From NCBI RefSeq assembly GCF_038502225.1, contig NC_091303.1, positions 26,980,898 to 27,044,897 of the forward strand: a DNA stretch of 64,000 nucleotides, given 5' to 3'. The notes beneath the pieces are model-generated. The model did no database searches and had not been told where the DNA came from. It was given only the letters and a program-made list of their open reading frames with translations. This document shows positions 56,086-64,000 of this stretch, piece after piece. How positions within the stretch are numbered: the first letter of the stretch is position 1; the number at the start of each line of letters is the position of its first letter. The DNA is from Cherax quadricarinatus (lineage: Eukaryota > Arthropoda > Malacostraca > Decapoda > Parastacidae). Made by a program: the position numbers and the translations under genes.

Positions 56086-56801
56086 TTATAACAGTGAAGT
56101 TCTTGCCTTCCAACACCACTCCTCTCAGCCAGCCCATGGACCAGCAGGTCATTTCTAACTTCAAAAAACCCTGACCCTGACAATTCTCTGCCTGTTCTGT
56201 AATGTATTATGGCACTGGAGAAGTCCATGGGGTTGAAGGTGAGTGGCAAGGATGTGGAAAAGTTGGTGGAGGATCACAGGGAAGAGCTAACCACTGAAGA
56301 GCTGCAAAAACCTCCATCTGGAACAGCAACAAACCACAGCTGAGGAACTTGCTTCAGAGGAGGAGGAAGAGGGAGTGAAGGAAGTGCCTTCTTCAGAGAT
56401 TAAGGACATTTGTGCACTGTGGAGTAGGGTGCAAGCATTTGCTGAGAAATATCATCCTGAGCAAGCTGAAGCAAGCCATCTCTACAACATGTTCAGTGAC
56501 AAAACCATGTCCCATTTCAGACAAATGTTAGAGATGCCAGAAACAGACCTCTCTGGGCAGTTATTTTGTGCGACAGGGGTCCAGTGACTCTCAAGCTGGT
56601 CCTAGTGGCATTAAAAGACAAAGAAGGGAAGTAACCCCAGATATGGACTTGTTACCTAAAGTCTTTATGGAAGGGGATTTCCCTTCCAAACAATAAGACC
56701 TCCCTCTCTCCTTATCCCTATCTTCCAGATGCCAACAAGAGTCTAAAATAAAGGTAAGCCAATGGGATTTTAAATATTTATTTATCTATTGCATTACTCA
56801 T

Positions 56802-59745
56802 TTAACCCTTTGACTGTTGCAAGCCCCTTTCTGAAACTGTCATTCTATGTCGCAAAATTTTCGAAAAAAAAAAAAATTTCTTATGAAAATGTTAGAATTA
56901 TTTTACTGAGTGTTTTAAGCCTAAATAATTTTTGTTGCCATCAGTACTTACCGAGATATAGAGGTGCAAAGTTCGCCAAAAGTCAGCTGCGTACGGCAAC
57001 AACGGTGACTGCCGCCCACCCGGTATTCTTTTTACTCTAGTTCGAAAGTTTCTTGCATTTTCCAATATTTTTCTTTTCCACATAACTTATGTGGCCTGTG
57101 AGACCAACGTAAGGTGCATTGTTCAAATATACACTCATTGTTTACAATACAATCACTGAACAAACTTCATCACTATTAGTTTGTTTATAAAAGTTGTTTA
57201 CACAAACAAACAATACAAAACATTGTTTATTACTATTGTTCCCTAATATATATACATATGTACAGTCACTGAACACGTTCCTAGAACTGCTGCAGCTTGT
57301 GGAACTCTTTGAAACATGGGTATATGCAGAGTGGAACTTGACACTCCTCACACAAAGCGAGTGTCTCTGCGTGTTTTTGGGCGTTTTGTGGTATGTGTAC
57401 ATACATAACACCTCTTCTGAGCATTTTACTTTGAAGCAGTAGGAGGCAGTAGTATGGGGTAGTGATCACCAGGCCTGAAACTAGATGGCGTGTGTTGGTA
57501 ATTTCATGGGCGCTGGTCTATTGCAGGTGTTGCTCCCTGGAACTTGGCGATTATTTGTCTGATGACTGACAAACAAAAATCCTCAACTTGCATATGTTAT
57601 AAGCATTTAGCATGGAGATATCAACAAGATGGAAAAAAAGTTTTATATACCACTTATAACTCTTGCGAACACAATCTGCAAACCCAATCTGCATGTCACA
57701 TTTGTCCACTAAGCGCATATTGATGTTGTAGTCCATGACAGCTGCAGGCTTTAGAATGGATTCATTGGTCTCTCTGTTCTGCCTGCCAGTGTGTGCCATT
57801 TCGTTTCGGTGAACTGATGTCAACAATGTGACATCACATTTGTCATGCCACCGAAATGCCATGATGTCATTGGCAGCAAAGGCTTGCACCTCACCTCTGC
57901 AAGTGCCAGCATTGAACCTTGGCATATGTTTACAATTACCACGCACTGTGCCACACACGTCTGTCAAGTTCACTCGCAAGAAATCACTGAGTAAGGGGTT
58001 TGTGTACCAGTTATCAGTAAATAACATATGCCCCTTACCAAGATATGGTTCCATCATTGTTCTAACCACATCACCAGAGATACCCAATAACTTCATGGTA
58101 TCTCTCAAAGTAGTACTGCCAGTATACACAATGATATCCAAAACTAGACCACTTCTGCAATCACACAGTACAAATAACTTTATACCAAAGCGTTTCTTCT
58201 TGCTTGGTATATATTGCTTGAATGCGAGTCTTCCTTTGAGTAAAATCAAAGACTCATCAATAACAAGCTTCCTGAAGGGATAAAAATACATGCAGCACTT
58301 TTGTTTCATGTACATAAACACATTTCTGATCTTATATAACCTGTCGCTTCTGTCAGGCCTGGTTTTGTCTGAAAAGTGTAACATACGTAACAGAATCAAG
58401 AAACGATTGACACCTATAATGTCACTAAAACCTGGCGTTGAAATCAGGCGTTCTGTTGTCCAGTATGTGGTAACAGTGTGCTTATAAACATGTGGCATAA
58501 GCATTATTGTGGCAAAAAAACAGGTACATCTCAGCCACAGTTGTGTCCTTCCACTGGTGTAGCCATGATCTTGTTCAGAGAATTGTATTTGCCGTGGTGT
58601 ACTCATAGTATGTGTTGGTTTCCCTGACAATGATATCCATCAGGGGTTCATCATAGAATAACTCAAAGCATTCCAGTTCACTAGCATTGTTCCCAAGTGG
58701 ACATGATGGCTTTATTCCACTTTGTGTTTCATCAAAGTCATGGGGACTGGGAACAAACTCGTCACCTTCCTGCCAATCCCAGATGTGGTCTGCTGGTGGG
58801 GTCTGGATATTGTAATGTGGTTGTGCAGGTTGTGGTTGTGCAGGTTGAGGTTGTGTAGGTTGAGATTGTGTAGGTTGTGGGAGTGTGGGGATGGGTGAGG
58901 CTGGTTGTTGTTGTGCAGCGTCAGCAATGTGGGTAGTAGCGTGGCCCACTGCTGGTGCCACATGGGTCATGCCACCATCACTATCACCACTACTGCCTGC
59001 TGCCTCACTCACATCATTGATACCCATTGTAACAATATTATCATCTTCACTATCAGGTCGTGGTGTAGGGCCACGGGATGTGCTCCCAGAGTTGCTCCTT
59101 CCCCTTGGAACAGCATATGAAACACTACCAGACCGCATGCTACAGCGTACATACTGCCGTTTCATTAGGGAATATTCACCCTCACTGTCACAACTAGAAC
59201 TGCTGTCAATAACCTTGAAATCACTATCACTATCACGTTCACTGCTAACATCTGGGTCTTGTACATGGCCAAATAGTTTCCTCTCTCGCCCTGGTACAGG
59301 TGAACGTGAACGTGAACAAGCTGGCCCAGCACCAGAGGTGGAAGGTCGTGGGTCATCTGGGTTTTCATCACTAATTACATCATCCCGGGCACTTTTTTCG
59401 CTCACACTCACTTGAAAACCATGGAATTCGCTGTCACTGACACTTTCATCGCTGTTAGAGCTATCACTTGGGAACAAAAGACCTCCAATCTGCCGAGGAG
59501 TGAGGTACTTCCGACCGCGAGGCATGGTGAAAATGGACTAACAACATGGCATTCCCACAATGCACCACTGAGTCCCAGATTTTTTTCACAGGGTGAACAC
59601 CCACCACTGAGACCCATTCTCTCTCATGTAGGCCTACCAGGCCTTTCCCACTTGATTTGAAGCCGCTAGAATTTAAGTGTATAGATACGTCAGAAACAGT
59701 GGCGCTTAAGACGTATTAATATGGCGTAAACAGTCAAAGGGTTAA
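56802..59745 (-). mobile_element. Most complete piggyBac transposon
   Basis: TTAA 56802-56805 and 59742-59745, 2.94 kb. Left end on the minus strand: TTAACCCTTTGACTG with palindromes GTATTAATAT (59713-59722) and GTATAGATAC (59679-59688). Right end starts TTAACCCTTTGACTGTTGC. It carries a nearly full transposase gene. It abuts the mini-Tigger at 59749. Confidence 0.93.
57281..59525 (-). pseudogene. piggyBac transposase with few lesions
   Basis: Start MPRGRKYLTPRQIGG at 59525; acidic Ser/Asp-rich N-terminus, Pro/Gln repeats, WDWQEGDEFVPSPHDF. DDE_Tnp_1_7 core: VIDESLILLKGRLAFKQY (first Asp), MLFTDNWYTNPLLSDFL (second Asp), VDKCDMQIGFADCVRKSYKW (third Asp), LFFHLVDISMLNAY. C-terminal Cys-rich DNA-binding domain CEECQVPLCIYPCFKEFH. 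Lesions: a TGA after NTIL near 58575, one extra T in a T-run near 58515, and a shift near 57555 before the Cys-rich domain. Close to the 550-600 residues typical of PGBD-type enzymes. The transposase excises and integrates at TTAA. Confidence 0.9.
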
Positions 59746-59748
59746 GTA

Positions 59749-60827
59749 CAGTGGACCCTCGAATTTTGGCAGCCTCGACTTTCGTGAAATTCGACCTTCG
59801 GCGAGTTATTTTTGGAAAAATTTGGCCTCGAGTTTCGTGAAAAAACTCGTGTTTCAGCGACCGTCCAGTACCCGTCCGCCCGTCACTGTGTACACAAACC
59901 CAGTCTCCCACGCCATTCTCACTCAGTGTGCCATTGTTTATCAACACGTGACCATCACCCCGCGGGTTCATACAATACATTTCATAATAATCCATTGTTT
60001 TTTGTGCTTGCAACTGCTAAATAAGTCATCATGGACCCAAGGAAAGCTAGTGCAAGCCCTTTGGTATATAAAGTGAGTGACGGGAATGTGGAAGAGTTGG
60101 TGGAGGACCACAGGGAAGAGCTAACCACTGACGAACTGCAAGAGCTTCAACTGGAACAGCATCAGACCAGAGCCGAGGAACTTGCTTCAGAGGAGGAGGA
60201 AGAGGGAGTGGATGAGGTGCCTCCTTCAGTGATTAAGGACATGTGTGGAATGTGGAATGAGTTGCAAAGTTTTGTTGCAAAGTATCACCCTGACCAAGCT
60301 GAAACAAGCCGTATCTGCAACATGTACAATGACAGTGTTGTGTCCCACTTCAGGGAAATCTTAAAGAAACGCCAGAAAAAGACCTCTCTGGATAGATATT
60401 TTGTGTGCCAGGGGTCCAGTGACTCAAGTTGTTCCCAGTGGCACTAAAAGAAGAAGGGAAATAACCCCAGATAAGGACTTGCTACCTAAAGTCCTAATGG
60501 AAGGAGATTCTCCTTCCAAACAATAGTGTACACCTTCCTCCTATCACCTCCTCCCGTCTTCCATCCACCCAGAAGTCTTCAGTAAAGGTAAGTGTAATGT
60601 TATTATTATTTATTTTAAATGCATGTACTTGATTTCTGATTGTTTTCATTATGTAAACCTTTATTTAATTTGAAAACAAATATTTTATTTTAATATTTTT
60701 GGGTGTCTGGAACGGATTAATTTTATTTCCATTATTTCTTATGGGGAAAATGGTTTCGAGTTTCATGAATTTCGACCTTTGGCGGGCTCTCTGGAATGGA
60801 TTAATCACGAAACTCGGGGGTCCACTG
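59749..60827 (+). mobile_element. Mini-Tigger, TCGAATTTTGG subfamily, coding
   Basis: TA duplication (59747-59748, 60828-60829); left end CAGTGGACCCTCGAATTTTG, right end CTCGGGGGTCCACTG. CTCGACTTTCGTGAAATTCG and CTCGAGTTTCGTGAAA recur in the left end. A variant AGTAAAGGTAAGTGT at 60581. It is an internally deleted Tigger with a retained reading frame. Confidence 0.92.
60031..60447 (+). CDS. In-frame deletion derivative of Tigger transposase (138 aa)
   Basis: The first 14 residues (MDPRKASASPLVYK) are the usual Tigger transposase start; they join in frame to the C-terminal part (VEELVEDHREELTTDELQEL, acidic stretch, IKDMCGMWNELQSFVAKYHP, VVSHFREILKKRQKK), ending after FVCQGSSDSSCSQWH. The helix-turn-helix, CENP-B and DDD domains are all deleted. 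Other mini-Tiggers in the window (51078-51999) have a similar deletion but broken frames. If expressed it would supply only the acidic C-terminal module, perhaps a dominant-negative partner; that is speculation. It may simply be a young deletion. Confidence 0.65.
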   Translation: MDPRKASASPLVYKVSDGNVEELVEDHREELTTDELQELQLEQHQTRAEELASEEEEEGVDEVPPSVIKDMCGMWNELQSFVAKYHPDQAETSRICNMYNDSVVSHFREILKKRQKKTSLDRYFVCQGSSDSSCSQWH

Positions 60828-60899
60828 TACTATATGTATGGATAATTGTTGTATGTAGAACTGTAGTTATTCTTTAAAAAATGTATTTTTTTGTGAACA

Positions 60900-61037
60900 T
60901 TTTTGTGGGTCTGGAAAGGATTAATTGGATTTACATTATTTCTTATGGGAAATACAGCTTTGACTTTTGGCCACTTTAAGTTTAGGCCAAGCTTCTGGAA
61001 CGGATTACGGCCGAAACTAAGGGTTCCACTGTATAAA
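60900..61037 (+). mobile_element. Tigger right-end relic
   Basis: GGTCTGGAAAGGATTAATTGG, ATTTCTTATGGG, then CGGAACGGATTACGGCCG-like sequence and a GGTTCCACTGTA end at 61037. It is the intact counterpart of the minus-strand relic at 12246-12403 and shows the undisturbed TTAA near 60873. Confidence 0.7.
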
Positions 61038-61469
61038 CATAAGTAAATTTACTTACATGATTGGTGGTATGATGAAGTAAATGGTGTGATAAAAGAGAAA
61101 AAGCTGGCTTATGAGAGGTTTTTACAGAGCAGAAGTGTTATACGAAGAGTAGAGTACACCTACCATCCGACTTACAACCTGCTCGACATACATCCACTCG
61201 ACTTACAACCGTGCATCTGGCTGCTGGGCTGGGCCGGCTGATGCACACCACTGTACAATATTTGACAATACTCACGGCGGCAATGCATCATGCAGGCAGC
61301 ATCAGTTTGAGTAACCCTACCCTATCTGCAGCATCATACTGTATTAACTGTACTAACTGGACAGTAAATTTCATCATGGCCCCTAAGATGAAGACTGAAT
61401 CTTGCTCTGGAGATTGTGGCAAGAAAGGCTCTTGCTCTCGAACTCTTTATTTGTTTTCAGTGTTGCGCA

Positions 61470-61790
61470 TAAACCTGTCTGTATCTGTCTGCCTGTATAT
61501 CTGTGTCTGTATCTCTGTGTGTCTGTCTTTCTGTCTACCTGTGTGTCTATCTTTCTTTCTACCTGTATGCCTGTCTTTCTGTCTGTGTGTCTGTCTTTAT
61601 GTCTACCTGAGTGCCTGTCTTTCTGTCTATTTGTGTGTCCGTCTATGTCTAGCTGTGTGTGTCTACCTGCGTGTGTCTTACTGTCTACCTGTGTGTCTGT
61701 CTTTCTGTCTACCTGTGTGCATCTTTCTGTCTACCTGTGTGTCTTTCTGTCTACCTGTGTCTGTCTTTCTGTCTGCTTGTCTGTCTCAGA
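61470..61790. repeat. GTCTGTCTACCTGTGT array
   Basis: About 320 bp of degenerate CTGTCT/GTGTGTCT/TACCTGTGTG units. It yields spurious Cys/Leu/Ser/Val-rich frames. A shorter GTCTGTCT patch occurs in the deleted piggyBac at 10825-10890. Confidence 0.93.
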
Positions 61791-62656
61791 GCCACTCACT
61801 AAGAGTGTAATTGGTCTTGAAGATGCCATATTAATAATGATAATAACACAATAATAATCACTGAGGAGCATTAAATGTGTATAAAACGTTAATACAGTAT
61901 AGACATTTTGCTTAATCCATCTATGATTTTTTTTCAAAATTATATAATAAACATGCTACATAACATATAAACATATAAATTAACAAATATGAGATGTTTT
62001 TCTGGTCGGCTTGGCAGAGTGAACAGAAACCATTCGTGATCGGGCTGGTAACAACAACAACAACAATGTTTGTTTACATAACTCGTGAAACTTCTACCCT
62101 CTCATTCTCTCTCTTGTTTATTCATTTAATCTTGTTTACTCACCTCTCACTCTACATTAAGACTAAACATATTTTAAGATAAGTAATGAGTGGACACGAT
62201 TATTATATTATAGTTTAATAATATTATTATTATTAATATTAGTACACATGTATTATTGTAATAATAGTAATAATAATTATTAATATTATTATTAATTTAG
62301 GGCACTGGAGAACAGATCCACTGTATAGCACTTTGTCTGGATTTTTTAGGTTATCCTAGGTAATTTATACTATGAATGATAACTTTACTTAAGTGAGAGA
62401 GAGACAGAGACAGAAAGAGATACAGAGAGATAGATACAGAGAGAGAGACAGCCACATTCAGTCAGCCAACCACCCAACCACCCACCCAGCCACCCTCCCA
62501 CCCGGCCAGCCAGCCAGCTCCGTATTACACATGTTCCAGAGTTGCTTCTCTTTACTTAGGGTACAGGTTATACTACATTCTGGCAGGATGACACTACCAG
62601 TGGTATTCTCCCATCCCACTGTGTCGACAATACATAAAGATAACAGTAACATATGA
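61791..62656. other. Non-coding filler of the TA-target transposon
   Basis: AT-rich, with a TAATAATTATTA stretch (62215-62300), the SINE-like tail (62325-62372), a GAGAGACAGAGA tract (62395-62450) and a CCAACCACCC/CCAGCCAGCC tract (62465-62518). No gene seen. Confidence 0.6.
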
Positions 62657-64000
62657 TACTGTATGCAATGTAAAATTTACAATACAGTTCACTACCATGT
62701 ATACATTATATACAGTACATAAATAATTATAACAATAGAAGTAAATTATGGTAAAAAATTATGAAATAATGATTGTACATTACATTACAGTACTGTGTAG
62801 GTAGTTTATATAGGAAAAGTTTGACATTATGCCCTACCCAGTATGTCGGCAATTTTCAAAGGTTGGACTTACGTCCATTTTGACTTATTACGACCGGTTG
62901 GTCGGAACCAAGCTTGGTCGTAAGTCGGATGGTAGGTGTATATGGAGAGTAAAAACAAGTGAAGAGAGTGGTGAGAGAGTGCAAAAGGAGAGCGGATGAT
63001 AGAGTGGGAGAGGCACTGTCAAGAAATTTTAATGAAAATAAGAAAAAATTTTGGAGGGAGTTAAACAAGTTAACAAAGCCTAGGGAACGAATGGATCTGT
63101 CAGTTAAAAAACAGAGTAGAGGAGTTAGTAAATGGGGAGATGGAGGTATTGGGTAGATGGCGAGAATATTTTAAGGAACTTTTAATGTCAACGAAGAAAG
63201 GGAGGCGGCAATTTCATGCACTGGCCAGGGAGGTATACCATCTTTTATGAGTGAAGAAGAGCAGGATGTAAGTGGGGGAGGTGCACGAGGCATTACGTAG
63301 AATGAAAGGGGGTAAAGCAGCTGCAACTGATGGAATCATGACAGAAATGTTAAAAGCAGGGGGGAGATACAGTGTTGGAGTGGTTGGTATTTTGGTTTAA
63401 TAAATGTATGAAAGAGGGGAAGGTACCTAGGGATTAGCAGAGAGCAAGTATAGTCCCTTTATATAAAGGGAAGGGGGACAAAAGAGATTGTAAAAATTGT
63501 AGAGATATAAGTTTATTGAGTATATCATGAAAAGTGTAAGGTAGGGTTATTAGTTAAAGAATTAGAAGTAAGACAGAATGTAGGATTGCGGATGAGCAAG
63601 GTTGTTTCAGAGTGGGTAGGGGATCTGTAGATCAAGTGTTTACACTGAAGCATATATGTGAACAGCATTTAGATAAAGGTAGGGAAGTTTTTATTGCATT
63701 TATGGATTTAGAAAAGGCATATGATAGAGTGGATAGGGGAGTAATGTGGCAGATGTTGCAAGTATATGGAATAGGTGGTAAGTTACTAAATGCTGTAGAG
63801 TTTTTATGAGGATAGTGAGGCTCAGGTTAGGGTGTGTAGAAGAGAGGGAGACTACTTCCCAGTAAAAGTAGGTCTTAGACAGGGTTGTGTGATGTCACCA
63901 TGGTTGTTTAATATATTTATAGATGGGGTTGTAAAAGAAGTAAATGCTAGGGTGTTCGGGAGAGGGGCGGGATTAAATTATGAGGAATCAAATACAAAAT

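Larger units (their letters stand above)
54767..56760 (+). pseudogene. Decayed Tigger transposase with two insertions
   Basis: Pieces in order: SVEDVQKLLAGDSVSETIIC, FKASRGWFDRFKKRSGIHSV, CAKTGLFWKKMPKK (first catalytic position changed from Asp to Ala), then a small MITE, MYHSENPSVFNKNN, LLVIDNAPAH, a minus-strand LINE 3' piece, VKFLPSNTTPLSQPMDQQVI, EELTTEEL, EIKDICALWSRVQAFAEKYH and GPSGIKRQRREVTPDMD. AATAAAGGTAAGCC at 56747. The N-terminal helix-turn-helix and both termini are missing; the 3' end is cut by the piggyBac at 56802. Confidence 0.85.
61157..62938. mobile_element. TA-target DNA transposon with GTCT repeats inside
   Basis: TA duplication (61155-61156, 62939-62940); inverted ends CACCTACCATCCGACTTACA and GTAAGTCGGATGGTAGGTG. 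The GACTTACAACC motif is repeated in the left end. A start-like MAPKMKTESCSGDCGKKGS at 61377 recalls Tigger N-termini but is not conclusive. The core is replaced by GTCT repeats and other filler, including a SINE-like tail at 62325-62372. It interrupts the RTE exactly between VEY and MES codons. Confidence 0.85.
61040..64000 (+). mobile_element. RTE-like LINE copy 2, split, runs off window
   Basis: Linker text YDEVNGVIKEKKLAYERFLQ (61070-61130) is cut by a TA-target transposon and resumes at 62941 with MESKNK. Continuing 62959-64000: NENKKKFWRELNKLTKPRER, GKAAATDGIMTEMLK, NKCMKEGKVPRD, GRGSVDQVFTLKHI, FIAFMDLEKAYDRVDR (motif A), GLRQGCVMSPWLFNIFIDG (motif B). Motif C lies beyond the window. 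Many frameshifts and stops. Same family as 31531-33559. Confidence 0.88.

Noticed and set aside
61211..61854. Cys/Leu/Ser-rich membrane-like proteins of 150-199 residues
   Set aside because: Translations of GTCT repeats; overlapping frames give similar compositions.
1..64000. Endogenous viral sequence (for example nimavirus-like or retroviral)
   Set aside because: No LTRs, gag, protease, integrase or viral structural genes were recognised; all RT genes have non-LTR architecture.

Overview
This is a eukaryotic, transposon-saturated window. The gene-family repertoire and SINE/LINE types suggest an arthropod, most likely a decapod crustacean; that placement is an inference. Almost every base belongs to a few repeat groups: non-LTR retrotransposons (three related Jockey/CR1/L2-like families called A, B and C here, one CR1 element and two RTE-like copies), Tigger/pogo-type DNA transposons (TA target sites, CAGTGGACC-type ends, CENP-B-like transposase), piggyBac-type transposons and their MITEs (TTAA target sites, CCCTTTGACTGTC or CCCTTTCAGGGTCC ends), tRNA-derived SINEs and long simple-repeat tracts. 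Only one host coding segment was recognised: a 164-bp minus-strand exon at 25305-25468 encoding the N-terminal membrane region of Golgi pH regulator (GPHR/GPR89). The rest is probably intron or intergenic DNA around it.

Layout. 1-5.4 kb: LINE A split by nested LINE B. 5.4-7.1 kb: a jumble of piggyBac, Tigger and SINE pieces. 7.1-12.2 kb: one LINE A copy hit by piggyBac-family insertions at three TTAA sites. 12.2-15.2 kb: a Tigger relic with a MITE, GGCT repeats, a hairpin and a TCC tract. 15.2-20.9 kb: near-full-length CR1 (minus) with SGNH-type ORF1 and EN-RT ORF2, interrupted by a Tigger and a SINE. 20.9-22.2 kb: TCC tract and a relic. 22.2-25.3 kb: Tigger containing an internally deleted piggyBac. 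25.3-26.2 kb: the GPHR exon island. 26.2-29.8 kb: long Tigger copy with a LINE A insertion. 30.2-35.4 kb: piggyBac split by an RTE with a 12-bp target duplication. 35.6-39.8 kb: best-preserved Tigger, with LINE B inserted. 40-45 kb: Tigger end plus LINE C with a SINE in ORF1. 45-46.6 kb: piggyBac end plus a CCATATGG/GGTACC satellite. 46.6-49.9 kb: LINE A with a MITE. 49.9-52 kb: Tigger derivatives. 52.4-54.5 kb: a 2.16-kb palindrome of two MITEs. 54.7-56.8 kb: decayed Tigger. 56.8-59.7 kb: most complete piggyBac. 59.7-60.8 kb: mini-Tigger with an in-frame ORF. 61-64 kb: RTE split by another TA-target transposon.

The most interesting pattern is in the piggyBac-type left ends. Ten elements carry two 10-bp palindromes; the outer one lies exactly 23 nt from the outer edge of TTAA and, in nine of ten, the pair is spaced exactly 34 bp start to start. 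The palindrome sequence changes by subfamily (GTATATATAC, GTACTAGTAC, GTAGATCTAC and variants) while the geometry is fixed, as if transposase recognition sites diversified. Tigger subfamilies show a parallel pattern: constant outer ends with subfamily-specific reiterated inner motifs. Other notable patterns are a poly(A) signal fused to a consensus 5' splice site in ten Tigger copies, a Tigger that amplified with a captured SINE, and simple repeats replacing the cores of deleted transposons from unrelated superfamilies.
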